From the NCBI GenBank assembly GCA_965229635.1, contig OZ245894.1, positions 2,418,001-2,482,000 of the forward strand: a stretch of 64,000 nucleotides of DNA. Reading direction: 5' to 3'. Each line of letters begins with the position of its first letter. Position 1 is the first letter of the stretch. Positions 19,001-28,008 of this stretch are shown here, piece by piece. The notes under the pieces are model-generated. The model searched no databases, was not told the DNA's origin, and was given only the letters and a program-made list of their open reading frames with translations. The DNA is from BQJU01 sp965229635. Lineage in GTDB: Bacteria; Bacteroidota; Bacteroidia; Chitinophagales; Saprospiraceae. A program made the translations under genes and the position numbers.

Positions 19001-20530
19001 ACCACCACCAGCGCGATTGGCCATGTTGGCCCCGATCGCCGAGTTGTTGAGCGTAACAGAACCGTCGATACTAAATATCGCTCCACCACTACCGGAAATG
19101 CCATCAGCCATATTATTGATAATGGATACAAAACCAGCCGAGCCATCGACCATAACCGTACCTCCATTATTGAAGATACCTCCGCCACCGTCGTTCGCAG
19201 AATCACCACTAGCCACATTTCCACTGATTAGGGTATTGTTTTCAATAGTCATTGTGCCGATGCCGTTCCACAATCCACCGCCTTCCAGGGCAGCGGTATT
19301 GCCACTAACGGCGCCCCCTGTGATGGTCACATCACCGGCTCCGGTAATGTGAAGCCCCCCACCATTCCCGGGAGCGCCGAGGGCAATATTTCCACTAAGG
19401 TCAACATTGGTCAGGGTAAAAGTTGTACCTGACCCGGAATTATCTTCGATACCACCGCCGGCACGAATAGCTGTATTATCAGCAATGGTACAATCATCAA
19501 TGGTCAGGGTCCCTCCTGCGTCATTCAGGATACCCCCACCGCTGCCAGCTGCACCATCTGCGGTATTGCTGGTAATGCTGCTGGTATTTTGAATGACAAT
19601 CGTTCCACCGGCGTTGAAAACACCACCACCGCCCTGGTCGGCACCATCGCCGCTCGCGGTATTATTGGTAATGATTACTGCGTCGATCGTCATTGTCCCC
19701 ACACCATTCCATAATCCACCACCTTCGGCAGCAGCTACATTGCCGCTGACCTCACTATCGGTGATGGACAGATCGCCTGCACCGGTGATGTGTACACCGC
19801 CACCATTGCCCGGAGCGTCTCCACAACTGTTGTTGGTGATAGTGACTCCGGTAAGCGTCACCGTCGTTTCTGCACCAGAATTATCTTCGATGCCGCCCCC
19901 TGCACGGTTGCAGGTATTCATGGTGATGGTACTGTTGAGTACAGTGAGCGTTCCACCCATTGCGTTAAGAATTCCTCCTCCGCTACCACTGGCACCGTCG
20001 GCAGTATTGCCGGAGATCATGGTTCCGTTGGAGATGGTCAGGGTACCACCAAAATTGGCAACAGCTCCGCCGCCTTGCGTGGCCATGTCGCCGCTCGCGG
20101 TACAGCCGCTAATGATGGAAGCACTGATCTCGACGGTAGAATTGGTCGCCAGAATGGCACCGCCACTGCCGGTGGTAGCGCCATTGGTCAGGGTTAAACC
20201 CATCAGTGTCACCGCACCCGCATCCGCGATATTAAAAATCCGGCTAAATCCGGATGCATTGATGATGGTGCTGGACGATCCATTGCCCATAATCATCAAT
20301 GGTTTATCAATCATGATTTCACCGGATGTCAATAAAATAGGTAAGCCATCAATGAGTGCATCAAAGGTGATGGTATCACCTGCGGCCGCAGCAGCCACGG
20401 TGGCCCGCAGAGATCCGGAGAGGTCATCGGCAATACTTGTCACGGGAAGTAATGCCGCTTTGGCCTGAAAATTGCTTGTTAAAGAGAAGGTGAAAATGAG
20501 TAGAAAGGAAGTAAGTAGTTTTTGCATCAT
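16037..20530 (-). CDS. 1497-residue right-handed beta-helix T9SS protein
   Basis: A secreted repeat protein. The signal peptide (MMQKLLTSFLLIFTFSLTSNFQAKA) is followed by LPVTSIADDLSGSLRATVAAA, the usual opening of polymorphic-outer-membrane-protein-like beta-helix proteins. The body is built of long units marked by GNGGGLHITG, EGGGLWNGxG and GGGG(I/V)(F/Y)N(N/A)GG; EGGGLWN occurs seven times. At least four units share an exact 441 bp (147-residue) DNA period (anchors at 17110, 17551, 17992 and 18433). Near the end come SIAIDNGDANNNATDQRD and GGRRDIGAFELQ, then a type A T9SS sorting domain (TLYPNPAVIGVVRVDI to KLVLMK). Likely surface adhesin; no enzymatic residues can be assigned. The start is at M1 (20530) or M2 (20527). 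Confidence 0.88.
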   Translation of the reverse strand: MMQKLLTSFLLIFTFSLTSNFQAKAALLPVTSIADDLSGSLRATVAAAAAGDTITFDALIDGLPILLTSGEIMIDKPLMIMGNGSSSTIINASGFSRIFNIADAGAVTLMGLTLTNGATTGSGGAILATNSTVEISASIISGCTASGDMATQGGGAVANFGGTLTISNGTMISGNTADGASGSGGGILNAMGGTLTVLNSTITMNTCNRAGGGIEDNSGAETTVTLTGVTITNNSCGDAPGNGGGVHITGAGDLSITDSEVSGNVAAAEGGGLWNGVGTMTIDAVIITNNTASGDGADQGGGGVFNAGGTIVIQNTSSITSNTADGAAGSGGGILNDAGGTLTIDDCTIADNTAIRAGGGIEDNSGSGTTFTLTNVDLSGNIALGAPGNGGGLHITGAGDVTITGGAVSGNTAALEGGGLWNGIGTMTIENNTLISGNVASGDSANDGGGGIFNNGGTVMVDGSAGFVSIINNMADGISGSGGAIFSIDGSVTLNNSAIGANMANRAGGGIEIIDGELTLNSCNMIFNDVYGLAGEPNPGNGGGLHVSGMATIVFDSCTVANNLAAREGGGLWNQVGSTLTVQNGTVIEANGAFGDAADDGGGGIFNNGGELIIDGSALEVSITGNFASGVLGSGGGIFNASGGTTTIVDASIMANEAERAGGGIEDAANVAGTVGLSMTNVSLDGNFAFGNDDSAPGSGGGLHVSGAGDVMISGGTSNNNTAASEGGGLWNGTGLMVIDSVTINGNLASGAGADQGGGGVFNAGGTINIQNNTTITQNVANGAAGSGGGILNDVGGTLTVDNSTISMNTSVRAGGGIEDNSGDATTIVLTNVTLNSNTTSMSPGNGGGLHITGPGNIDITGGTVIGNVASAEGGGLWNGAGMMTISGTTIEGNIASGDGADQGGGGIYNLSGTVAISNNTMITSNVANGAAGSGGGIFNDVGATLTVENSTINLNSSVRAGGGIEDNSGAETTIVLTNVNLDNNTTSMSPGNGGGLHITGAGNIDITGGTVNGNTASAEGGGLWNGAGVMNIDGVTIDGNFANGADADQGGGGVYNLSGMVSITNNTMITNNMANGASGSGGGILNDVGATLSVMNSTIAFNTSMRAGGGIEDNSGDASTVTLTNVNLDNNSTASAPGNGGGLHITGAGGVTISGGTVNDNFAAREGGGLWNGAGVMTLANVTIDGNLASGAAADDGGGGVFNNGGTINISASTISNNDVNGTEGNGGGLHNHGEGSVTLSYSTISGNTGTNNGGGIFNNGTLTVEASTVTANTTTASGGGLAQAMASNMASLQSTIIAGNTAGSDQDVDGTGSLTSNGYNLIGQDDSDAFPADNTDIEGSANDPVDPMFEPLADNGGPTQTHALMCGSIAIDNGDANNNATDQRDSTVFGGRRDIGAFELQDDCVNDAVNDPEFLTGSTLYPNPAVIGVVRVDIPVSFGTDINIRISDATGKVIFTQATGTGTSDLNLSTLSAGTYLVQVITTEGLQTHKLVLMK
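16600..19900. repeat. Tandem repeats inside the beta-helix gene, 441 bp core period
   Basis: Equivalent bases of the GNGGGLH-coding segment fall at 17110, 17551, 17992 and 18433, each 441 bp apart. Flanking units toward both ends are similar but shifted by small insertions. The repeat is in frame (147 codons). It also creates long open frames on the opposite strand, which are not genes. Confidence 0.75.
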
Positions 20531-20620
20531 AAGGATCGTATTTTAAGATGTTCAGGTTATATACGAGCGTATTGCTCTAATTGGATTGAGTAACACTGAA
20601 AAAAGTTACTGTCCATTTTT

Positions 20621-20646
20621 GAACACTCGTTGTTCGACTGTGAACA
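20621..20646. promoter_or_regulatory. Palindromic activator site upstream of permease run 1
   Basis: Half-sites GAACA (20621-20625), TGTTC (20631-20635) and GAACA (20642-20646). The last two form the palindrome TGTTC-N6-GAACA; the two GAACACT copies are 21 bp apart. The site lies about 61 bp before the sigma-54-like -24 element at 20699. The same TGTTC-N6-GAACA element occurs before the second permease run (41567-41582). Confidence 0.5.
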
Positions 20647-20698
20647 CTTGTCTAATCTATTTCTGGAAAATAGGCCGGAAACCGGGTAGTTTTTCGCT

Positions 20699-20713
20699 TG
20701 GCATGGATTTGGC
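20699..20713 (+). promoter_or_regulatory. Sigma-54-like -24/-12 promoter of permease run 1
   Basis: TGGCATGGATTTGGC against the consensus TGGCACGNNNNTTGC: the GG at -24 and GC at -12 are at the correct spacing, with two mismatches. The expected start, about 20725, lies just ahead of an AGGTG ribosome site (20731-20735) and the ATG at 20738, giving a sensible short leader. Confidence 0.5.
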
Positions 20714-20737
20714 ATAGTATCCTGCAAATCAGGTGCT

Positions 20738-23122
20738 ATGCTGCTAAACGACTTCAAAATCACCCTTCGACATTTATTAAAAAATCGCACGGCAAGCCTT
20801 ATCAATTTTGCCGGCCTCACGATAGGATTGGCCGCAGCCATGCTGATTATTCTTTTTGTCTATAATGAGTGGCAAACGGACCGGATGCTGCCACATCACG
20901 ACCGAACCTATCGACTGCTAAGGGTATCTTCAATCAATAATGAGCCCTACGAAATTGGCGTCACTTCTGCTCCTTTTGCTCCTGCGCTGGAGCAGGACTT
21001 TTCCTCAGAAATTGAAGAAACGGTACGGGTACTAGATGGCAATTCTGTCATTGCTATTGGTGCGCAGAAATTTCAGGAAGAAAATTATTTATATGCCGAC
21101 CCCAATTTTTTGACCTTTTTCAATTTACCACTTCTACACGGTCAGGCAGAAACGGCTCTGACGCAGTTGCATAGCATTGTGATAAGTCGCAAAACGGCAC
21201 TGCGGTATTTTGATAGTGAGGCCGCTGCCATGGGGAAAACACTGCGCATCGATAACAGTTATGATGCCACGGTCACCGGAGTGCTGGACGACCTGCCCGG
21301 GCTGATGCACTTTAATATTGATCTGGTGGAAAGTACGCTTGAACTGGAAGAGGCAAGTTGGTGGACCGAGTGGTGGAACAACTCGTTGATGACCTACGTC
21401 CGACTCAAACCCGAGGCGTCACTGGCGGCGGTCAACCTCCACCTTCCGCAGTTTATGGACAAATACTTTGGAAAGGATTTTGAAGAAAGCGGTAACCGCA
21501 TTGATTTGCGACTTCAACCCATCAGAGATGTCTATTTTGAATCGGATACCCGCTATGATCCCGCCCGACATGGTGATCGGTCATCGGTGCGCATCTTTCT
21601 TTTTGCGGCCATTTTGCTGATTGTTATCGCCTGTGCCAATTACATCAATATGGCTTCCGCCAAAGCGGTAGATCGGGCCAAAGAGGTGAGCATTCAGAAG
21701 GTCCTGGGTGCCGCTCGCTCGCGGATTGTATTGCAAACATTGGGCGAAAGCCTGATGCTGACTGGAGCCTCCGTCATTGCGGCAGTCACGCTGGTAAAAT
21801 GGATCTTACCCCGGTTTGAGCAATTCTTTGATTTGACCTTACAGGTGTCGATGCCTGTCGGGCAGGTGGCTGCTTTATTGGGAGGACTAACCCTGACGGT
21901 GGCTCTGGTTGCTGGACTGTATCCGGGGTGGTTTATGTCGTCTTTTAAGCCTGCTTTCACGTTGAAAGGCTCCACCACGGCAGGGGAGCGCCATTCGGCT
22001 GGATTGCGCAAAGCATTGATTGTTTTTCAGTTTGTACTGTCAATCGGTCTGCTTTGCAGCACTTTCTTTGTGTCTCAACAATTGGATTATCTGAGAAGCA
22101 AAAATCTTGGCTTTGATAAATCGCAGGTATTGTTGATGCAGGTGAATAGCCCGGAGCTATACCATAATCGAGAGTTGTTTCGTCAACAACTAAAGCGAGA
22201 GCCGGGGGTAACTGATGTGGCCTTCATGACTGGCGTACCTGGTGGCTTTCATGATGCAACCAATGTAGTTGTATCTGAACTTAATCAGGAAATGCGGATG
22301 CGCACGGCTTTTGTTGATTTCGATTATGCTAAAACCCTGGCACTGGAATTTGTAGCTGGGCGTGATTTTGATGTACAACTGGCTAGTGATAGTTCACGCG
22401 CGGCCATCCTCAATGAAAGAGCTGTTGCGGATTTGGGACTTACTCCGGAAGAAGCCATCGGTAAGAAGGTTCATCTTACCTATTTTGATACCATTCCACG
22501 GAACGTGGTAGGAGTGGTCAAAAACTACCACTTTTCCAGCTTGCGTGATGCGATTGAGCCGTTAGTCATCTCCACCTCCTCCCGAGGGGCAGTGATTGCT
22601 GTCAAGGCTCAGGGCAACCGGGTGCAAGAAGTGATTGCTGCTGCCGAGTCGGCCTGGAATGCACAATCACCCGCTTTCCCGTTTTCGTACCAGTTTCTGG
22701 ATGAGCGTCTGGACCGGCAATACCAAAATGAAGCCCGACAGGGGCGAATCTTTGGCCTGTTTGCCATCATTGCCATTTTTATTGCCTGTCTGGGCATGTT
22801 TGGATTGGCTTCCTTTGCTGCCAATACCCGAACTAAAGAAATCGGCATTCGGAAGGTCTTAGGCGCATCGGTGATCGGTATCCTGCGCTTGTTATCCGTG
22901 GATTTTCTGATGTTGGTCGGCATCGCCTTCGTTATTGCTACACCCCTCGTTTGGTATTTTATACAACAATGGCTCGAAAACTTTGCCTACCGGATTGATA
23001 TTCAATGGTGGGTCTTTGTGGTGGCGGGCTTTACGGCGGTGGTCATTGCTGCTTTGACGATAAGTGCGCGCAGTATCCGGGCGGCTTTGGCCAATCCGGT
23101 GAAGGCCCTGCGGAATGAATAA
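20738..23122 (+). CDS. MacB/FtsX-type permease 1 (first of run 1)
   Basis: A 794-residue inner-membrane protein with the double-unit layout shared by all eleven permeases here: a basic amphipathic N-terminus, membrane helix 1 (about 20-43), a periplasmic MacB core domain (about 45-280), helices at about 284-305, 335-355 and 376-396, a second half opening at about 425 (ALIVFQFVLSIGL), a second periplasmic domain, and three last helices. Each half carries the FtsX coupling loop: RAKEVSIQKVLGA near 313 and TRTKEIGIRKVLGAS near 700. It ends ALANPVKALRNE. Such permeases move no substrate themselves but transmit force from a cytoplasmic ATPase to periplasmic partners; no ATPase is encoded nearby. 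It is preceded by a sigma-54-like promoter and palindromic site. Confidence 0.92.
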   Translation: MLLNDFKITLRHLLKNRTASLINFAGLTIGLAAAMLIILFVYNEWQTDRMLPHHDRTYRLLRVSSINNEPYEIGVTSAPFAPALEQDFSSEIEETVRVLDGNSVIAIGAQKFQEENYLYADPNFLTFFNLPLLHGQAETALTQLHSIVISRKTALRYFDSEAAAMGKTLRIDNSYDATVTGVLDDLPGLMHFNIDLVESTLELEEASWWTEWWNNSLMTYVRLKPEASLAAVNLHLPQFMDKYFGKDFEESGNRIDLRLQPIRDVYFESDTRYDPARHGDRSSVRIFLFAAILLIVIACANYINMASAKAVDRAKEVSIQKVLGAARSRIVLQTLGESLMLTGASVIAAVTLVKWILPRFEQFFDLTLQVSMPVGQVAALLGGLTLTVALVAGLYPGWFMSSFKPAFTLKGSTTAGERHSAGLRKALIVFQFVLSIGLLCSTFFVSQQLDYLRSKNLGFDKSQVLLMQVNSPELYHNRELFRQQLKREPGVTDVAFMTGVPGGFHDATNVVVSELNQEMRMRTAFVDFDYAKTLALEFVAGRDFDVQLASDSSRAAILNERAVADLGLTPEEAIGKKVHLTYFDTIPRNVVGVVKNYHFSSLRDAIEPLVISTSSRGAVIAVKAQGNRVQEVIAAAESAWNAQSPAFPFSYQFLDERLDRQYQNEARQGRIFGLFAIIAIFIACLGMFGLASFAANTRTKEIGIRKVLGASVIGILRLLSVDFLMLVGIAFVIATPLVWYFIQQWLENFAYRIDIQWWVFVVAGFTAVVIAALTISARSIRAALANPVKALRNE

Positions 23123-23163
23123 CTCTTTAGTAGCTGAATAATCACTCTAAATCGCCATAAGAG

Positions 23164-25578
23164 ATGTTTGAGAATTTTTTTAAAATAGCGGTCCGGAATA
23201 TTTGGAGAAATAAAACCTTCGCATTGATCAATGCGGCGGGACTCTCCGTAGGTTTAGGGTTTCTGTTTCTTACTCTGGGCTACCTTTGGCGGGAGGTTAA
23301 TGTCAATAGCATCATCCGCGATAACGATCGGGTGATGGTGTTAAAGAGCACCTGGAAACAACCGGGCATGGGACTCAATTTTACCACCCTGGCTCCGATC
23401 GGGCAAGCTTTGCAGGAGAACTATCCACACCTGGTAGAAAACGCCTACCACCACGATGGCATTTCTTCCATTGTTTCCAAAGGAGATCAACACTTTTCGG
23501 AACAACTACAACCCGGCGATTCCACTTTTCTGACCGTTTTTGGCTTTCCTTTACTACATGGTGATCCCGCTAAAGCACTACAGCAACCCGATGCTCTGGT
23601 GATTACCGCATCCAAGGCCGATAAGTACTTTGGCAGAACCGATGTGCTGGGCGAATCTTTGACGATTCAATCTTTTGCCGGAGAAGAGCGGGATTTTACC
23701 ATTACGGGGGTACTCAAAGAACTGCCTTTCAACACGGTGACTAATTATAATAATGGCAGCAATGAGATGTTTATCCCTGCATCCAGCCTGCGTTTCTTTG
23801 GCCGCTACGAGCCTTTTTATTCCTGGCAAAATCCTTATGTCATCAATTATGTCAAAGTGAAACAAGGGGTGAGTGCTGAGGATTTACGGCAACCCATTGA
23901 GCAGATACTGGCCGACAATACCGCCGACAATATCCACACCAACCTGGAAATATATGCTACACCGGTCAACGAGGATTATTTATTGCTTAATAATGGCGCT
24001 GCCAAACGCATGATGTACACCATCGGAGGAATTGCGCTATTCATTCTGTTCATGGCCGTGGTCAATTTTGTCAATATTTCCGTGAGTAATGGAATGACCC
24101 GACTAAAGGAAACGGGCATTCGGAAGGTATTGGGTGGCTCAAAGCAGCAAATTATCATTCAACACCTTACGGAATCCATCGTCTTTGCTGTGATTTCCGG
24201 TGTGCTGGGGTTGGTCCTTTACAATTTGAGTAGAGGAGCCTTTAGTCAAATGCTGGGTAAAGACATTCCACCACTGGCACAATTTTCCTGGTATTATGGG
24301 GTATTAGCCTTGGGGATTGCTGCTGCTATCGGATTGCTCGGGGGGATTTATCCGGCCTTTGTGCTTTCCATTCAACCTTCGGTGCAATCGCTGAAAGGAA
24401 AGTTGAAAAACATTGGTGATAAAGTGGTCCTTCGCCGGGCATTGCTGGCAATGCAATTCACCACTGCCATCGTTGTTTTTGTGGCAGCGGTGGTTGTGCA
24501 CCAGCAGATTTCTTTCTTCTTCAATTCCAATTTAGGGTATGATAAAGAGGCGGTCATTACGGCACGAACTCCACGCGACTGGACCGAAGCCGGTGTGCAA
24601 AAGATGCAGACGGCCCGCAGTGAATTTGCCCGCCTGCCGGAAGTTGCGGAAGCCACTTTTTCCTTTGAAATCCCCGATGGACAAAGTGGAAGCATTTCCA
24701 ATAACCTCTACCATGCTTCCAGCAATGTTTCCACAGCCATTACCTCCACATCTCTTTATACCGATGAGTATTATGCCAATACTTACGGCATTGAGCTGGC
24801 GGCGGGGCAGTTTTTTGATGACAACGGCAGCCCCGCAAATACTTCTGCTATGGTGCTGAATGTAACAGCGGCCCGGGAATTGGGTTGGGAAGATGTGAAT
24901 GCCGCCATTGGACAAAAGCTTCGACTCGAGGGCAATGAAACGGTTTTTACCGTCAGAGGAGTGGTTAAGGATTTTCATTTCAATACGATGCACGAGACTA
25001 TCCGTCCCATCTTTTTTCTACACGTGAGTAATGCCCTGATTTATCGCTATCTCTCTTTTAAAGTAAAGCCCGGAAATCTGGCTACTACAATCGATGCGCT
25101 TCAGCAGCAGTGGACCACTCTCTTTCCTGATGCGCCGTTTGATTATGCCTTTATGGATGAAACGCTGGCGAGTCGTTACCAAAATGAATTACAACTAAAA
25201 CAAGCCTCGGAACTGGCTACCGTCATTGCATTGGTGATCGTCTTACTCGGGGTATTTGGCATTGTATTGATCACCATTACCCGTAGGGTAAAAGAGGTCG
25301 GTATCAGAACAGTGCTGGGCGCATCAGTCAGGCAGATTATCTGGCTTTTTGCCAAAGAATTCTCTTGGGTACTGCTTTTAGCAAATGTCGTTGGCTGGCC
25401 CCTGGCGTGGTGGTTGCTCAATAGTTGGCTGGCTGAATTTGCTTATAAAGTCCCGCTTGGCGTAACCCCATTTGTAGCAACGGGAATCGTTATCACAATC
25501 CTGACCGGCTTGGTCATCACTGTGCTGGTGATTAAAAAAGCACTAGCCAATCCGGTAGAATCTTTGAGAATGGAATAG
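23164..25578 (+). CDS. MacB/FtsX-type permease 2 (divergent member)
   Basis: An 804-residue permease starting 41 nt after permease 1. It is the least typical member of run 1. Helix 1 is ALINAAGLSVGLGFLFLTLGY. The first coupling loop is TRLKETGIRKVLGGS, with KE retained. The second is RRVKEVGIRTVLGAS, with Arg-Val in place of the usual Arg-Thr and Thr in place of Lys after IR. The C-terminal membrane part (PLGVTPFVATGIVITILTGLVITVLVI) also departs from the IDIxWWxF pattern of the others, although the tail KKALANPVESLRME is kept. It is probably a partner subunit with its own periplasmic specificity, in the same transcript as its neighbours. Confidence 0.9.
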   Translation: MFENFFKIAVRNIWRNKTFALINAAGLSVGLGFLFLTLGYLWREVNVNSIIRDNDRVMVLKSTWKQPGMGLNFTTLAPIGQALQENYPHLVENAYHHDGISSIVSKGDQHFSEQLQPGDSTFLTVFGFPLLHGDPAKALQQPDALVITASKADKYFGRTDVLGESLTIQSFAGEERDFTITGVLKELPFNTVTNYNNGSNEMFIPASSLRFFGRYEPFYSWQNPYVINYVKVKQGVSAEDLRQPIEQILADNTADNIHTNLEIYATPVNEDYLLLNNGAAKRMMYTIGGIALFILFMAVVNFVNISVSNGMTRLKETGIRKVLGGSKQQIIIQHLTESIVFAVISGVLGLVLYNLSRGAFSQMLGKDIPPLAQFSWYYGVLALGIAAAIGLLGGIYPAFVLSIQPSVQSLKGKLKNIGDKVVLRRALLAMQFTTAIVVFVAAVVVHQQISFFFNSNLGYDKEAVITARTPRDWTEAGVQKMQTARSEFARLPEVAEATFSFEIPDGQSGSISNNLYHASSNVSTAITSTSLYTDEYYANTYGIELAAGQFFDDNGSPANTSAMVLNVTAARELGWEDVNAAIGQKLRLEGNETVFTVRGVVKDFHFNTMHETIRPIFFLHVSNALIYRYLSFKVKPGNLATTIDALQQQWTTLFPDAPFDYAFMDETLASRYQNELQLKQASELATVIALVIVLLGVFGIVLITITRRVKEVGIRTVLGASVRQIIWLFAKEFSWVLLLANVVGWPLAWWLLNSWLAEFAYKVPLGVTPFVATGIVITILTGLVITVLVIKKALANPVESLRME

Positions 25579-25620
25579 TGCATAATAAAGAAGGTAAAGA
25601 AAGATCAAATCACCCGAATT

Positions 25621-27996
25621 ATGTGGAAAAATAACTTTAAAATTGCGTGGCGAAATATGTGGAAATATCCCATGTACTCCGCCGTTAATCTGCTGGGCAT
25701 GTCGCTCGGACTGGCCGCAGCATTTGTGCTGCTTTTTTACACTTACCGCGAACTCACCTACGATCAAAGCTTCCGCGATTCCGAGCGAATTTACCGCATC
25801 GGGACCGACTTTTTTAATATGGGCGGCTTTGCCAAGAGCCAGGAAAATCTGCTGCCCCCACTGACGCAGGAAACACCGGAAATTGAACTGGCTACCCGTT
25901 TTGATCGCGGCTTTCGCGAGCTGGAAATCAAAGCCTGGGAGCAGGAATACAAAGAAAAAAATCAACTGTATGTTGATTCGACCTTTTTCAGAATGTTTTC
26001 CTTTGATTTTGTGGCCGGTGATCCTACCCGGGTTCTGAAAGCTCCCGATGAAGTGGTTTTATCTAAACGGCTGGCCGAAAAATATTTCGGTGGCGCGAGT
26101 CAGGCCATGGGTAAGACCATCTTTACCGGCACGGAGCAAAAGCCATATCAGGTAGCAGGTATTATCGACAATAGCCATTTGCGGACCCACCTCAAGGCAG
26201 ATCTCTGGTTCTCCCTTAAGGGAAGAGAAGAAGGCCGCACCAGCTGGACAAATGTTACCTTTTACAATTACGTCAAACTAAATAAAAACGCCACTGAGGC
26301 AGATTTGCAAGCCGGATTGCAGGCATTACTGCAAAACCAGGCCTATCCATCCGTAAAAACGGATCTACCATTTGAAAAATGGGTGAATAATAAGGATGCT
26401 GTAAAGTTTTACGTGCAGCCGCTAACCGATATCTACCTACATTCCGATTACAACCTGGAAGTGTCTACGGGTGGAAATGCCACACAGGTGTATGTATTGG
26501 GCATTATCGGACTGTTCATCATCTTTCTGGCCGGGGTGAATTACATCAACCTGACTACAGCTCGCTCAATGGTCAGAGCCAAGGAAATTGCCATCAAAAA
26601 GACTCTGGGGGCAGAGAAAAAGTTTTTGATCAATCAATTTCTCAGTGAATCCATCTGGTTTAGCTTGCTGGCAGTGGTCATTGCCGGTGGCCTTGCTGAA
26701 TTATTACAGGTGCTCTTTTCAAAAATCACCGGTGAGCAGCAAATGGCGGCCATTTTTTCCAATTGGCAACAGCCGCTCCTATTGTTAGGTTTTGCCTTAC
26801 TGGTTGGCATCCTTTCGGGAATTTATCCCGCTTTTTACCTCACCAGCTTCCGTCCTTCCAAGATCATCAAAGGCGGACGCAATAAGCAGGAAAATGGACG
26901 ACTGCGCGGTGGTTTAGTGGTGTTTCAGTTTGTGATCTCCATAGGGCTGATCATCAGTAGTGTGATCGTTTATCAGCAGCTTCAATACATGTTGGAAAAG
27001 GACAAAGGATTAAGTCAGGATGGGATAGTCGTAGTGGAAAATCTCAGTCAGCTTAAAGATCAGGCGGCAACCTATCGAGAAGAAGTGGAAAGAAACAGCA
27101 AGGTGATTTCCACCAGTATGACGCGCAGGGTACCTGCCGGAGAAGGTATCTGGATGTATACCTACCAAACTCCGGAAATGAGCGAATCCATTACCATTCA
27201 AACCTTTCCGGTTGATGATGACTTCCTCGCTACGGTCGATATGACATTGCTGGATGGTCGCAATTTTTCGGAAGAGATGGCCGGTGACAGTGCTGCACTC
27301 ATTCTTAATGAGGCCGCAGTAAGGCAGCTTGGGTTGGGCGAAAGCCCCATTGGAGCAGAGATCAATAATGTACAACATGTAATCGGCATCGTTCACGACT
27401 TCCATTTCCAGACCTTACGCGAGCAAATTGCTCCGGTGGTCTTGTCATATGCTCCTCAAGGAAGCAAACTGGTCGTCAAAACAAATAGCCGAGATATCGG
27501 TGAGGTGGTGGCCACGCTGGAGCAAAACTGGCGTAAATTTTCACCCGATGAGCCGATTCGTTACACCTTTATGGATGAGAATTTTGCCAGCTTAGCTGAG
27601 AAGGAAAACATGCTGAGCCAGGCCATTACTTTCTTTACCCTGCTGGCGTTTATCATTGCCTGTTTGGGACTGTTTGGACTGGCTACTTTTAGTACGGAAC
27701 AGCGGACTAAGGAAATTGGTATCCGTAAGGTACTGGGGGCCACGGTAGCTAATATCGTCAGTTTGTTATCCATAGATTTCCTGAAGCTGGTCTTGGTGGC
27801 ATTTGTCATTGCTTCTGTTCTGGCATGGTTGGCAATGGATCGCTGGCTGGAAAACTTTGCCTATCGCATCGATATCCGCTGGTGGGTATTCGCCCTGGCG
27901 GGGCTGGCGGCGATTGGGATCGCTTTCTTTACGGTCAGTTTGCAAAGTATCCGGGCGGCTTTAGCCAATCCGGTAAAAGCTTTAAAAGACGAATAA
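25621..27996 (+). CDS. MacB/FtsX-type permease 3
   Basis: A 791-residue permease starting 42 nt after permease 2. Helix 1 is SAVNLLGMSLGLAAAFVLLFY. The periplasmic domain carries the family's recurrent strands MFSFDFVAGDP and EVVLSKRLAEKYFGG. The first coupling loop is VRAKEIAIKKTLGAEKK, less canonical than the second, QRTKEIGIRKVLGATV. The end is RAALANPVKALKDE. Only 12 nt separate its stop from the start chosen for permease 4, so the two are almost certainly co-translated. No ATP-binding motif is present in the protein. Confidence 0.92.
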   Translation: MWKNNFKIAWRNMWKYPMYSAVNLLGMSLGLAAAFVLLFYTYRELTYDQSFRDSERIYRIGTDFFNMGGFAKSQENLLPPLTQETPEIELATRFDRGFRELEIKAWEQEYKEKNQLYVDSTFFRMFSFDFVAGDPTRVLKAPDEVVLSKRLAEKYFGGASQAMGKTIFTGTEQKPYQVAGIIDNSHLRTHLKADLWFSLKGREEGRTSWTNVTFYNYVKLNKNATEADLQAGLQALLQNQAYPSVKTDLPFEKWVNNKDAVKFYVQPLTDIYLHSDYNLEVSTGGNATQVYVLGIIGLFIIFLAGVNYINLTTARSMVRAKEIAIKKTLGAEKKFLINQFLSESIWFSLLAVVIAGGLAELLQVLFSKITGEQQMAAIFSNWQQPLLLLGFALLVGILSGIYPAFYLTSFRPSKIIKGGRNKQENGRLRGGLVVFQFVISIGLIISSVIVYQQLQYMLEKDKGLSQDGIVVVENLSQLKDQAATYREEVERNSKVISTSMTRRVPAGEGIWMYTYQTPEMSESITIQTFPVDDDFLATVDMTLLDGRNFSEEMAGDSAALILNEAAVRQLGLGESPIGAEINNVQHVIGIVHDFHFQTLREQIAPVVLSYAPQGSKLVVKTNSRDIGEVVATLEQNWRKFSPDEPIRYTFMDENFASLAEKENMLSQAITFFTLLAFIIACLGLFGLATFSTEQRTKEIGIRKVLGATVANIVSLLSIDFLKLVLVAFVIASVLAWLAMDRWLENFAYRIDIRWWVFALAGLAAIGIAFFTVSLQSIRAALANPVKALKDE

Positions 27997-28008
27997 AAAT
28001 TGTGGATC

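Noticed and set aside
16600..19900. CRISPR-like regular repeats
   Set aside because: The repeat unit is 441 bp, in frame and protein-coding; there are no short direct repeats with unique spacers.
20585..20646. GTGTTCA pair 21 bp apart read as a LytTR operator for the beta-helix gene
   Set aside because: The spacing fits, but the half-site lacks CC before GTT, and no -7-like element lies 37 nt downstream. The palindromic reading with the sigma-54-like promoter explains it better.
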